Part shown: positions 37,973-50,717 of the stretch, one piece after another
Layout: each line of letters begins with the position of its first letter
How positions within the stretch are numbered: position 1 is the first letter of the stretch
Assembly (NCBI RefSeq): GCF_021018805.1
Contig: NC_086251.1
Span: 19,263,098-19,327,097 of the forward strand
Origin: Prinia subflava
Taxonomy: Eukaryota > Chordata > Aves > Passeriformes > Cisticolidae
Length of the DNA stretch: 64,000 nt
Reading direction: 5' to 3'
The notes under the pieces: generated by a model
The model's input: only the letters and a program-made list of their open reading frames with translations
Told to the model about the DNA's origin: nothing
Database searches by the model: none
Program-made: the position numbers and the translations under genes

Positions 37973-40900
37973 GTTACTTTAACAGATGAAAGTTGCATCC
38001 AGGCTGGATGCTGTTGTGCTCACTGCTGCATATGGATATCGTATTTGGTGGAGTCCCTTCAAACCCTGGAGTATTGGACAGCATTGGCTTGGCCTTTTCA
38101 CCTCTTATTTCTCTGTCTGTTGAATGTGTTATGAACCAGAAATGTCATGTCCATTCTAGATACAAACTCTGTCTGCTGTTAATGTGGGACACAGATCTGG
38201 GTTGGCATGAATCAGTTCGAGCTCTCTCTTGCACTTGAGAGTTGTATTGTTTGAGGAGGCATTTGTAAGCCCTCAGCAAGGAGCAGTGGTGTTGCTGGGG
38301 ATCTCCTGTGATGCCTCTCCTTCCTTTAAGAGCCTGAGTACTGCTAAAATCATATTTGACCTCAGGGGCATTGAGGATTCCGATTTGGAGATTCTTCCCC
38401 TCCTAATTAGTATCAGGAGGTAGGAAATATTTTCATCAGATGATCATTTGTAGCCTTTTTTCCTAAGTCAACTTTACTTCTTGTTCCTTTCTATTAAGTT
38501 ACTGACTTAGAACTTTAAAAGGGCATGTGGGCTGAGGCCAAAGTCCATCTGCTCCTGATTTCTAACTCCAACAGTGAACCAAACCAGGTGTCTATAGAAG
38601 AAGAGAAGCTGGGTGTACATATGCTATTTAGATATTTAGATATTTCATCTTTCAATTATTTTTAAGCTCAGAGGCTTTCCTTTGACATGGCAGGGCAACA
38701 ACTGATCCATATACTTTGGGTGCCTGGGAGATACAAGTTGAGTCATCAGCATTTCTGCCTTTACCTACATTAAAATACATTGTTAGAGAGAGTGTGTTTG
38801 TGGCTCAGACCAAATTCCCTTATTTTTTTCATCTACTACTCCATCACTCTTGCCTGAGCTGCCATGGGAGCAGCTGCTTGTTACCTACAGAAAGAGCTCC
38901 TTTGGAAATAAATATCCTTGAAAAAACGAGCCCTCCAATCCAAAACAGTGAAAATGTAGTTACTGATGTTTCATTGTCCTTCTCTTGTAAATCCAGTCTC
39001 CTGTAGTAGCAGGTTTTCAGTTGTGCTGCCCTTCAGGGAGAGAAATAGTGCCATTAGTTAATTATTTTTAAAATGTAGATTTCCCATCCCCACATCTTTA
39101 AAACTGAATCCTGGTTTTCTGCTGAAGTCTTTTAGACTTGGAAGCATCATGTTGCAGTTTCTGGTAAGATGAGGTTTTACCCTAGTCCAGTGTTTGCACA
39201 ATCGGGAATACAGGGCAGAAAGACAAATCTTGAAAGGTAAGAAGGTTGAATCATTGCCTCCTCTTCAAGTTCAGGGTGAAAAAGCTGTGCTCTTTTTCCT
39301 GTTATTAGGGTCCTCACCTTTCATGCATAACAAATAATGTGAGAGCAAGTGTGACATTTTGGACTTCAGTTATTCAGAGAGAAAGTCATTAGTTGGCAGA
39401 TTACAGGTGAGATTGGTGCTGGGTCAGTTTTCACTGTGTGGCTTTGCAGACATACCCCGTGGGTGACTGTCGTGTGCACAGGTTGTGTTTTGCCCCTTTT
39501 ATCTGGGATTAAGTGTTGTCAGATAATGTTGGTTTCACATTAAATATGAGCTTTTGGGGCCTTTGCATAGGATTAAGAGAGCACAAGCTTTATGATTTGT
39601 TTCCAATTTAATGTCAGCCCTCCAAGGTAAGGTTGTCAACTATGTAACCTGTTAGTCGTCAATTATTTACTGTTTTATTGTTACACAAGTTCTTCACATC
39701 AGTACGTGAAGGCAGTCCCGGCCCTTCCTGTCTCATAGTGTGCTCCTGCCCTGGCCATAACAGTCTGTGCAGCCATATGGAAAAACAGAGCAGGGAACTG
39801 ATCCCTCTGAAAAACAACCAGCCAAAAAGGTTTAGATTTCTCAGTCTGATACATTTGCTGCCACACAAGTAGTTGTGCTGGCATGGCAAGGAGGTGTCAG
39901 TGTGAGCAGGGGAGTGAGGGGCTGGAGGTGGAGTGGCATCTGCTTGAACTGGACTGAGCAGCACTGCCTGCAAATTCCAAACTGTGCTCTGAAAGATGTG
40001 TTATTTTGTCTCTTTTCTTTGGTATTGAGAAGCAGTTTGAACAGACAAGACAAGGTTCAGAAAAGAGGAAAAAAATATATCTGTTTCATGCATACATAGA
40101 AATAATGTTTGGAGAGGTGGCATGACTTACTTGAGGGTACACACTGGGATCTCTCTTTATCCAATATTCGAGCTGTAAAACCAAATCATCTTCTTGATAC
40201 CTGAGTTAACTGCTCAACTTCAACTAGAAGGACTCTTAGGTACTGTTCTTTTGGAGTAGAACTCTTAAGTGTGACCTTGGACCAGCCTGATAAAGGCAGA
40301 GAAGCAGCTTGCAAGTTGCAATTGCCTGTAGCTGACTGCCTGAAGACGTTGTGCATGTCTGCTCTTCTCTTACCAGTAGAGACTAACCACACCTCTTTTA
40401 TTTACTTTCGTAGGGATGCAGGGAATCATGCCCCAAAAATTTGTCTTGTAAGCTAAAAGGACATCCTAAATTTCAACTAAACTTTTGACTCCACTGTTTC
40501 TGTTGGTTTGATCTGGGAAGCTCTTCATGAACAACCTTACTTGGATTTACTGTCAGGAGCCTCAGGGAGTTCAAGAACCCACCTCAGGGTGGGTCAGTTA
40601 GATTATACAACTGTGACAGCTGCATGAAAAATGTAACATTCTGGGTAATTCATGTGATGGGCTGATGAAGAGAGAGCAATGTAATGGAGCATCTTCCTGT
40701 GTTACATTTACCCACCAGAGACTGGTGTGTTTTGGCTGCAGGAGCAGTGGCACCCTCCCTGTGTGACAGCACAGAACACATTCTGTACCACAGTCATCAC
40801 AGACAGGACCTTCAGCTGTGCAGGACTTGGTTTCCTGTACGGACCCTTGTGGGTTGAGCTTCAGAACATCCTCTAAGGGTCTATCCTGCCAGGCTTGGCA

Positions 40901-42497
40901 ATAAGGAAGGTAGCTTTCTTTTGAAAATAGATCAAGATTGTGCTGGCTATAACTTAAATGTTTTGTCTTTTTAACCATTTGCAGGGACTGGAGATCATCT
41001 GTTAAGGACATTTTTTCCATAAACTCTCTGAATGCCACTTTGCAGAACTTACTTATATTAATAGTGTCTCAAATAGATACGATTGATAGTGTTGCATATC
41101 CCAAGTGACAGTGGAGTCCAGGCTCTTATCAAGTCAGGACGCCTTGGCATTATCTGTTCTTTTGGGAGATGCATTTTTGCTGTCAGAGGGCTTGTGTGTG
41201 TCAGAGGCACCTGGGCTAGTTCTGCAGGAGGTGGGATTGAAGTTGTGTTAGCACAGGGTTAGCCTGGCCTCTGTGCAGCTGTAGGTACTCCAGCTGACTG
41301 TGGACAACCTGGTTTGGGTTTCTGTGCATGGCTTTTACTTCTGCTTCGTTGACATGCACCCTACATGGTGGTATGTAAGACTGGATTGACTGGATTAGTC
41401 TATTGTGATATAGTTTTTATAAGTGGTACAAATAGAAGGAAATCATTAGCATTTGTTGTTTACTTGTGCCAGGAAGCTTCATGAGATGAGGAATGGAATG
41501 AATGTTTGTAAATGCATACAGGAGTCCCATACTGCCTCCCTCCAAGATGGCATTGCATGCCCACTGCCTTTGGTTGTGTTTGTATTGGATTAATATTTCA
41601 TGCCTCCCTCAACAGAATTTTTTAATGAGAGAACTTTGATTCAGCTTCTGAGGAATAACAAAGGAAGGTACAGGAGGCCTGGCCGATAGGTTGTTACATG
41701 AGGATAAAAGCATCCATTCTTCCACGTTTGGTGCCATAAATGGACATGTCAGCTAATCTAGGGTCTATTCTTTAACCTTTGGCTTCCAGTGGAATTTCTG
41801 TGCATGACACTTGTGGCGACTTAGAGCATGAGGGGTTCATTGCTGAGCTCTTTGAAGCACTGTACGTGCCTAGCACGGTATGAAGAGGGTGTGAAGAGCT
41901 ACAAGTGACTTCGGGTAATTGCACTGTGGTGAGGCTGAGAAAAAGGGTCTGTTATGATTCTCCAGGGCCATGCTAAGAAGTTGAGTTCTGAGCAAGAGAT
42001 CCCACTGTGCTGGACAAAACACCAGGAGCTGAATCTCTGTGGACAGAGGCTGACTGCAGGAGACCTTGCATTGTCAGGCCTTGGGAGGGGGGCATGACTC
42101 GAGCAGTGTTTCTCAATCAATTGTTCGGGAACTTCTCATTGTCTGTGACATAAAAGATTATTTTTGAAAAAAACACTAAATTCCACATGTTTTTGGATAA
42201 GGAAACAAAAAGGATTAAAATAGCAGTAGTACATACTACATTTGTCTTACTTTATATTTTGTTACAAGTTAATGTTAAGTGTGGTAACATTGGACAGGAG
42301 GCAGGTTTTTTCTTTGGAAAGATTGACCAGTATTGGTGCCACTTTCTACACCAAGATCTATTGTAGCTGCTGTTTTTGGCTTCCTTTTGACTTTTTAAGA
42401 AATTCCAGTTGGCTGCTGAAATTGCTGATTTGTTTTTTGGACTCAAAAGTTTAGCACAATTTTTTTTTCATATCAATATCATTGCTTTTCTTTTAAT

Positions 42498-42695
42498 GTC
42501 TTTCCTTCATGTCGTCCATATACATTATAAAGGTTCTTGCAGTCCCAATATCACTAGCAGAAGAACAACATGGTAAATATTTACACGATGTGCTATTTCC
42601 ACAGACTTCTAGTGGTCTATTGAGTTGAGAAAATGTTTGAATTTGGAAAGGAGAGAAGATCTTACATGATTATTCCAGTCCCTTAGAAGTATTGG
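42498..42695. repeat. Dispersed repeat copy A (partner at 46250-46455), family not recognised
   Basis: This copy aligns in the same orientation with 46250-46455. The core 42525-42655 matches 46279-46409 over 131 ungapped positions with 13 differences by eye (about 90% identity), mostly transitions. Similarity continues with small indels on both sides. It has no CR1 3' or ORF landmarks. It may be a member of an unrecognised interspersed family or the product of a local duplication within intron 7. Confidence 0.85.
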
Positions 42696-45179
42696 GAAAT
42701 CATGAGAGAAGTGGGGAAAAATTAAGATACATGAATTTTAAAAATATTCCTGTAAAAAGTTTAAATTCCTCTCCACCTTTCCCAGACTGGTTATCTAGAA
42801 GTTGGAAAGGCATGTTGTTTTCATAATGGGTGTTAGCTAAATTTCAGAGTTGTTATATGTGCCTTTAAACTCACAGTGGTCAGAATTTGAGAATGAAAAA
42901 GTATTTACAGAAGGTAAAATTTCCCTCAGGTGCATTAAATAACCAACTTCTACCTAGAAATAAAACTGGAATACTAATTCAGTAGTTTCTGCATGCTTTA
43001 GGGTCTAGCCACCAGTTGCCATAAATTATTTTTGTGTTTAACTTTTCCCCCTTTTAAGTAGTTTTGAAGTATGTGATTGTGCTCCTGCTTAGCAGAGGTA
43101 AGTTACAGAATTGACCAGCTGCACCCTTAATCCTCTGATATCCTGTAAGCAGAAAAAAGTTCTGGAAATGCCAGGCTGATGTAAATCATGGAGAACATTA
43201 GCTACTCCTAGAAGAGGCTTATAAAACATAAGCAGGTTCAAAATCACAATCATGTTAACACAGCCTTTCCAACAAGAAAAAATTCATCCATCTATCACTG
43301 TCTGTTAGAGCCTATTTCATGTGCTTGTATTTTGGAAGGTCTGTCTGAAAATGCAATACTCTCTGTGGAACTGAAAAAATGTTGTGAAGTCCTTAGAGAA
43401 TGGTAGGTGTGATCGTGATTTTGGTATGGAAAAATACGAACAGATCAACACTGCAAATAAATAACTGCTTCACATGGTGATAAAATGAGCACCATGTGAG
43501 GATAAGGATAAGAATATGTTCTGTTTATATTATTCCCAAAGAAAGTGGTGGATCACCATAAACTCCCACTTTTTATCCTGTAGATTTATATTCTGTTGCA
43601 TTTGTCATCTTTGTAGGTGGTTGAGTTGGTTTATGGGTTATTAACAAGTCACTACTTAGCTGTCTTGCATGAATTTATAAGTGTAGATTTCATTTTGAAT
43701 GAGACAGAACAAAGTGATAAAGAAAATATGTTGGAGTCATTGCCTTTGGAGCAAAGTTTTAGAGTATTCTGTCAAGAAGCTGACATTGCTGGATAGTAGA
43801 GAATTTTGTTTGTAAGACTGTCAGAAAAATGTTTGAGTGTGGGCTCTTTTACCAATGGCTATAATTTGGTATTTCACACCACCTGCTTCTCTTTGCCTGT
43901 CTAAGGACTGGCACATCTGCCCTGGCAGCCATAGAAGCCACCACCACAGCTTCAAGAGAGAGCCAAGCACCAGGGATGGTTTGCTACCACTGCTCTGGGA
44001 GACTGGAAAGTTAATTCTGAAGGGAGATTGTAAAAGAAAAAAAAAAGGAGTATTGACATTCAATTATCCTCTTAAGAATTTTCTTTGCTGAGTGTCTCAA
44101 AGGGGTTTTTGTATTATAAGTAAAAATATGGCCCATCTGTGTAGCCCTAGAGAAGTATGTTGTGATGTTGTGCCTTCAGCAAGGTGAAATGACATGTTCT
44201 TCAGTGAGAAATGAGGAATGTCTCTTAGAAGGAGACATAAAGGAAAAGAATGAGAGAAGAGGGTGGTGATGGGTCACTACGTGTATCTGCAAGCAACAAA
44301 TTCACAGTTCAACAGGGATGTTGCACTCACAGTATTGTAGAGATTGATTCTCTGTGTTCTCTTGGTTCATAGCTTGCTCTGAGTGTAGGTGGGTGGTGAT
44401 AGTTTGGAACTGCGACCAACCAAGCAATGTAAGAATTCAGAAAATAATGGTATAGGTGTATGCCATCATCAAAACTTGTCTGAAAGAAGAGCCACAAGAG
44501 TACATGTAGGACTAATCCATGAAATGTAGTAGTAGAAACCTGATGAATGTTGTTCATGAGGCAGCTTCTACCAAGTAGCTAAAATATTGTCAAGGGTGAC
44601 TGAACTATGGACAATGATGAGGAACTGCTTTACAAATTCTTGAGTATACTCAAGTGTTTGAGGCAACAGTTTGCTGAGAGACTTAGCCTATCCTTGTGAA
44701 AAATTACCAGATATGTCTGTTTTCTATCCATCTCTTCATTTTGATATACGAGTTCTGGTACTGTTTGGTTGAATGTTATTCCCTTTTCTGATTGCCAGTA
44801 TCTGCCAATACATATCTGACATTAAGCCCCTTCAGACATTTAAAAAAAATGGTATTTGCTTTTATCCCCAAGCATTGATGAAAGGTGGCTGTGTTTCAGC
44901 AGTTGGAAATATTAATGAATGGCTTATACTCAGCTGAATATAGACTGTGGTATAAACTGCTCACAGCTGCTTCACTCTTCCCTTTTCGGGGCAGGCTTCT
45001 TTAACCGTTGGAGTTTTCTATGTCATTCTTTGTCTTTTTCTTTCCCTGACGACTTTCCTGTTTTCTTTTCCATGCTGCCTACCTGATCTGTCTCACAAGT
45101 TCTTTCTTGAGCCAGAGAAGGCTGAGTGTGTTCACTTGAAGCGCCATTTCAGAGTCTGCTGGTGGGAATCCTTAGAAGC

Positions 45180-45385
45180 CATTCAGAGAAGGGTTGAGGT
45201 TGGAAGGGGCCTCTGGAGCTCAGCTGCTCCGGCCCCTGCTCAAGCAGGGTCAGCTGGAGATGGCTGCTCGGGGCCATGACCAGATCACTTTTGAGTAGCT
45301 CCAGTGGTGGAGACTCCACAACCTCCTTGAGCAACCTGTTCCAGTTCTCAGTCACCCTCACAGCAGAAGAGTAGCTTTCCACAAA
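45180..45385 (-). mobile_element. CR1 LINE 3' end, antisense, about 200 bp
   Basis: The reverse complement of the CR1 3' end is visible through 'gaggttggaaggggcctctg', 'cctgctcaagcagggtcagc', 'cttttgagtagctccagtgg', 'agactccacaacctccttga' and 'caacctgttccagttctcag'. It breaks off after the 'caccctcacag' block. Confidence 0.9.
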
Positions 45386-46249
45386 TGTGCAAGACTGACA
45401 GAGCTACAAGCCCACCACACAAGTCTCCTGAATGTGCCAGTCATTTCGTTTTATTGTTGCCAACCTGCTATGTCTGTTCATGTAGTGATTTATCTCAGCC
45501 CAAGAATAGATTTTTGTTTGACTACATCTTTGTCTTTAGCAATCGAATAAATTTTGTTTTATCTTAGTGACTGAAATATAGGGGTAAGGTCTTAGAGGTC
45601 TCTTTGTTGTTCTGTCAAAAGATGTCCTGTATCTATGCTGAATAGCTATTTTTTTCATAGATGCACCTGAAATACAGCTTGACTACATGAATCATGCTGA
45701 TGTGTAGAATTTAATTGCATTGTTTTACTTTAATCTTCTTCAAAGAGCCAAGAGCTTTTGAGTGTTATATTTAGAAATATTTGTAAAACCGTTTTGCATA
45801 CATTGCAGCAGCATCTAAAAAAAAAAAAAGAATTACACCTTACCATCTTCTCGTGTTTTTTGTGTAATTCAGTTCATTAAGGCGTTTGATGTTGATTTCA
45901 CTTTGCCCACAACAGATTTTAGCTGAGCTTGGCAATGCCTCATTAGGAGATTTGTCATTGAAGTCTTGAGACTAATCAGGGGCTTTCAGTGTGTGACGCT
46001 GTTCAAGGGGAGCTTTCAGTGTTTCGTGTGTAAAGCACAACACATTTAGTGTTTCATTTATCCTTTGAGATCCATTTATCACTTACAGAGAGTGAAAGAA
46101 AACCCTGAGTAGAAAAAGGCCTATTCTAGTCAATTTGTGCTAAATTATAAGGATTGCACCTTAAAGTCTTCCCTTTTGTCTGCAGTCAGCAGATCTTAGC
46201 TGTCAGATATTAAAAGATGAGTTAATATGGTATTTTATTATCTTCTCTT

Positions 46250-46455
46250 GTCTTCCCTCCATGTTGTATACATGTACTTTATAAAGGTTCTTGAAGTCCC
46301 AAAATCACCAGTAGAAGAAGAACATGGTAAATGTTTACATGATGTGCCATCTCCACAGCCTTTTAGTGGTCTGTTGAGTTGAGAAGATGTTTGAATTTGG
46401 AAAGGAGAGGGTAAAGATCATACGGGATTATTCCAGTCCCTTTGAAGAAATGAGA
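46250..46455. repeat. Dispersed repeat copy B (partner at 42498-42695)
   Basis: This is the second copy of the repeat described at 42498-42695, 3.75 kb downstream in the same orientation. The shared text includes 'ttataaaggttcttg', 'aacatggtaaat' and 'gatgtttgaatttggaaagg' with single-base changes. No target-site duplication could be defined by eye. Confidence 0.85.
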
Positions 46456-47004
46456 AGAGCTGAATTAATGACAGGAGTTGTGCTTTTGGCCATATTGTGA
46501 GGCCTGTTTGTACATTTTTGCTTTGAATCCTTGTGGTTTTGTTTGATATGCTAGAGTGGAGCTGTGTCTCTGGGAAGGTGGATGACAGCAAAATTTGAAG
46601 TAAAGACTGTGCTCATGTGCCTGTATTGACCTGCATGTGACGCCTCCCTGTTGAAGCTTTGCCCTGGCTCCTTCTGTAAGATCATCTAGGGAGTTACCAT
46701 TCCCTGCTTGTTGCCATGAAGTAACTACTTCTTTGAGGGCTTGATTGCTCTCAGCTCACAAAAATCCCCCTACTCAGAGCTGCCCTTTCTGCATCCAAGG
46801 GAAGCCTGCTTGGATTTGTAGTTATTCCTCCCGTAGTATTTGGGAGGAATATTTGGGAGAGGGAGACAGCAAGCATTTATTCCATCATTTTTTTAGCCAA
46901 AGTATAAGCTATTAAACATTTTACTGCTGTCTGATTCCACATTTTGGACCTCCATTCCTGCTATGTTGAGCAGCTTTATAATTTGGGAGTGCTGCAGTGA
47001 AGTC

Positions 47005-47500
47005 CCACCACTAAGGTCTCTCTTCTCTTCCCCAGGCTGAGCAACACCAACTCCCTCAGCCCTTCTTTGTAGCAGAAGTCTTCCAGCCTCCTGATGATTT
47101 TTGTGGCCCTCCTCTGATGATTTTTGTGGCCCTCCTCTGAACTGGCTCTCAGTCTTTCTTATACTGGGACCCCAGATCTGGCTGCAGCACTCCAGGTGGG
47201 GCCTTGCCACAGCAGAGTAGAGGGGAAGAATCACCTCTCTCTACTGCTGGCCATGCTGCTTTGGATCCAGACCAGGATATGGGTGACTTTGCGGGCTGTG
47301 AGCACACATGGCTGGCCTGTGGAGATTTTTTCACCCACCAGCATGCCATCATCTTCTGCAGGGCTGCTTTCAATCCCATCATACCCCAGCCTGGATCAAT
47401 ACCAGGGTTTGCCTGACCCAGGTGCAGCATCTTGCACTTGGCCTTGTTGAACCTCATGAGATTCCTGAAGTTCAACAGCTTGGTGTTGTCTGCGACATCC
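47005..47500 (-). mobile_element. CR1 LINE fragment, antisense, about 0.5 kb
   Basis: Blocks of the reverse-complemented CR1 3' coding region are present: 'cttccccaggctgagcaaca', 'tgatgatttttgtggccctc', 'tgcagcactccaggtggggc', 'agagtagaggggaagaatca', 'gacccaggtgcagcatcttg' and 'cacttggccttgttgaacct'. The 3' UTR is missing. A 23-bp exact tandem duplication lies inside, at 47091-47136. Confidence 0.9.
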
Positions 47501-49051
47501 ACAGATGTGCATGGGTTTCAATAAATGTGTCGGCATCCTTGAATTCAGTCTTCTCTTGTACATTTTAGTCAGCAGCTCTGGTGTTTGAATTACACCTCTA
47601 CTGTCCGCTTCTGTAAAAGTAGATGGAAATGTGGAATTTTCATCCTCATCCTGCTGTGCACTGTTGCAAGGGAAATGGTGTCCTGTTTACTTAGTGTGGC
47701 ACCAGTTTGGCTCCAGCACCTGAGTATGTGTGACGAACTTTTGAACCTGCAGTATTGCCTGTGGGGCTGATAGTGTTCTAAATAAGTGAGCATTTGGGGT
47801 TTGCCTGGACATGATGTAATGACATAATTGCAGAACCATTTGGCTTTTAACCACCGATACAGCTTTTTCTATTTTTTTGATGTACTCTATTTAGCTTAAC
47901 AAAATAAAAAGGTATTAATATTTGGTCTCTGCTACTCCATCAAGTAGTAGAAGAATCGTAAGTTGATGGGCTGATACAAAGCTCCCTTGAAACTTAGTTT
48001 GCAGGAATGCCAGTGTTATTTTTAACTGTCTCCAGCAGGAGGCTTTTTGTCTGGAAAGAGTCCAGAGGTGTACATTGTAGCCTCTGTTCAAATTCACATC
48101 TGTTATAGCGATGATTTTCGTGCACGGCATAGGTGGGTGCAGCTGTAGCAGTAGCTGACTGCTCACCTCTGCTGTTTGGCTGGTGGCAGCTGGAAGATCC
48201 AGTGCATGTATCTCATGTGGGTTGGCTTTGGTGAGATGCCAGATGCCCACCAAAACAGCTCTGTCACCCCAGTCCCCAGCAGGACGGGGTGAGAAAATGG
48301 AATGAAAGGCTGTGGATCAAGACAAGGACAGGGAGAGATCACTCAGCAGTTAGTGTCATAGACAAAACAGGCTCAGCTTGGGGAAATTACTTTCATTTAT
48401 GGCCAGTCAAATCAAAATGCATATTGTTTTCATAAATCTGTGGAGTATTGTAAGGTTTTAAAGTGGAGATTTAATTTTTAAATTTATTTGGATATCTACT
48501 GTGTGTGCATGAATGTACTGAAATTCACATGCTAGTTTAGAAAGATGTGGTAATTGTTATTGACCATGTTAAATTAATTTTAGGTGCTTCTGCTGTTTAC
48601 TATATATGAACAGAGCCTTACAACTCTATTAAATTGTGGTAAAAGTGATGATGGTTGATTTTGACTGCCCACATTTAGGCATTTAATGGTTTAATATTAC
48701 ACTACATTAGAGTTACACATATTTGTAATAAAAATTAAATATTGCTCAAACACTTAGACAGTTAAAAGTTAGATCCTTAAATCACAAGAAAATAGAAGCA
48801 CCGCGTGGTGAAGGGAGCATAATCACATACAAGTTACAGGTTTAGTATGAGTCTGAATAAACACTTTACAAATAATAGCAAAGAGGAGGCTACTTAAAAT
48901 TTCAGTCACAGATCATGAAAAGGACATGCTGCAAATTTCAAGAGGTTATTGCATAGCAGTAGCTGTTCAAAACACAATTGATAATGCCATTTTAATTGGA
49001 CCCACATAAGAGAAGATTATTTTTTGCCTTTTTTTTTTGGACATCCCACAG

Positions 49052-49268
49052 GTCATAAATGTTGATGGAACAATGAGGAAAACCCTCTTAGAAGACAAGC
49101 TTCCACATATATTTGGGTTCACACTGCTGGGGGACTACATCTACTGGACTGACTGGCAGAGACGAAGCATCGAGAGAGTTCACAAGATCAAGGCCAGCAG
49201 AGACATCATTATTGATCAGCTGCCAGATTTAATGGGCCTGAAGGCAACAAGTGTCACCAAAGTGTTTG
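49052..49268 (+). CDS. LRP5: LRP5 exon 8: last blade of propeller 2
   Basis: The 217-bp exon starts on a codon boundary ([20 protein letters not shown]) after cccacag and ends one base into a Gly codon before gtaagc. It contains [15 protein letters not shown], the Trp-and-Arg-rich blade that closes the propeller, and then [13 protein letters not shown], the linker that leads to the EGF repeat. The motif [20 protein letters not shown] is shared by LRP5 and LRP6, but [14 protein letters not shown] follows the LRP5 version. It is the first coding sequence after the 35.7-kb intron 7. The upstream in-frame ATG at 49037 is intronic. Confidence 0.97.
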
Positions 49269-50717
49269 GTAAGCATGGGCAGCATAACACAGGGTCCTAG
49301 GAGTCTTTATAGGGCCTTGCTTTCATTAAGCATCTGTTGATTACTTGTAATGAGAATAACTCTGATCTGTTGGGTTTGAAAGGAAAATGGCACCTATTGT
49401 TTCTAAAGCTGGGAAAATACAGGGTTGCAAAAGAAGCTGCTTCCAGGTTTCAGCAACATAAATCTTCCACAGCTTTGACTACACTCTTTGAATTTTTATG
49501 AGGATTTTATTCCTCTATGCTGCAGGGATCATTATTCTCACAGAAATGCTCTATTTCTTGCTGCTCTTCCCTTCCAGAGCAAAGTCCCTTGATGTTCAGT
49601 TAGCAGAATGCTTTTCACTGTTTCACCATTACAACGTTGCCCCAAAGCATGTGGCACTTACATTTTACTTCTTAATACCTCAGTTGTACCTAAATCTTAA
49701 CAACTAAAACTTTTCCTTAGCAAAGTATCAGCAGCTGGCTCTCCATGTGCTTCCACTGCATCTCTGAAAGGTGCAGCCAGTGTTTCAGGTCCTCTGCTGG
49801 CACTGTGCAGCAAGTGTGCCACAGAACCTCCTGGCTTCAGTACACCACAGATTTTCCAACTACCTGGAACACTGGAATTTGGGCATAGCAATAAACAGAT
49901 TCATTAGTCAGCTGTTAATATTAGTGAGAAGAGTCGCAGAGGAGTAATGGCATCAGTATGAAGTATGTATGCCCGAAGAAAGGGAAAATGAAAAGAACCC
50001 TGGTTGAGACTGATCTTTGAGAATTTTTGTGTGTGTGTGTGTGTGTGTGTGGTAACAGTCTTAAATACCTAAATCCTTGGTTCCAGCAGATGGAGAGAGG
50101 CACTCATTTATATGTTGATCCTTACTTTCCCCCACATATTCCATCCCCATCACATGAGAAAATAAGTGTGAGATTGTGGTGATCTTGTTGGAACTGCTTC
50201 TGCTAATGAATCTTCTCAGCTTTAAATTAAACAGGTGGGAAAGAACTGCGATTATCCAGCTCTTTTCGCACCCTTTTGTATCACTGAACATTTGTAGAAG
50301 CTGGTGGTTTCAAAGAGATACAAAGATGGAGTACTTGGTGAAAAGTAGCTAATTAGTTATCTGTCTCCAGTGGATGAATTTAATCTTTGGGGAGACAAGA
50401 AACATCTCTTTGTAGATGATATTTGTACAATAGGAGGGATAGGTCCAGCTTTGTAATCCTGGGTGGACAGAAAGAATCCACTTGGAGTGTCTTTTTTTCT
50501 TTTTAAATTCTCTGCTGACAACCCACAGTGTTAACTTATTTTGGAAAATTATACTGTATTTTTGCTGAGCCTCCTGTGCTCCCCTTTCCCTTTTACCTTC
50601 ACAATGCACTAATATGTGTTTTGTTTTAGTTGTTGTTTTTTTGATTTTTTTAAGGAACTAATTCAGTACACTAATATCTGTTCTGGTTTGTTGTTTTGTT
50701 TATTTATTTTTTTTAAG
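49269..50717 (+). other. LRP5: LRP5 intron 8 (1,449 bp)
   Basis: This is a phase-1 GT-AG intron. It holds a (TG)12 microsatellite at 50028-50051 and, next to its 3' end, a tandem duplication that includes the splice acceptor (50607-50728). The acceptor is TTTTTTTAAG, with AAG rather than CAG. No other element was recognised. Confidence 0.92.
50028..50051 (+). repeat. (TG)12 microsatellite
   Basis: Twelve uninterrupted TG units lie in LRP5 intron 8. This is a likely length-polymorphic marker. Confidence 0.9.

Larger units (their letters stand above)
13353..49051 (+). other. LRP5: LRP5 intron 7 (35.7 kb)
   Basis: This is a phase-0 intron with a gtgagt donor and a ggacatcccacag acceptor. It contains no recognised gene. 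Landmarks are CR1 tails near 17735-17815 and 37920-37972, CR1 antisense fragments at 35613-36340, 45180-45385 and 47005-47500, and a non-CR1 repeat pair at 42498-42695 and 46250-46455. Unusual-composition tracts lie at 21990-22046, 22911-22998, 31549-31597, 32066-32160 and 37554-37579. The open frames inside (for example 40598-41038 on the - strand) show no family. Everything else appears to be plain intronic DNA; regulatory elements cannot be judged without alignments. Confidence 0.9.

Noticed and set aside
49037..49051. ATG at 49037 as a start for exon 8
   Set aside because: The bases before 49052 are the intron's pyrimidine tract and cccacag acceptor. The protein must continue from exon 7.
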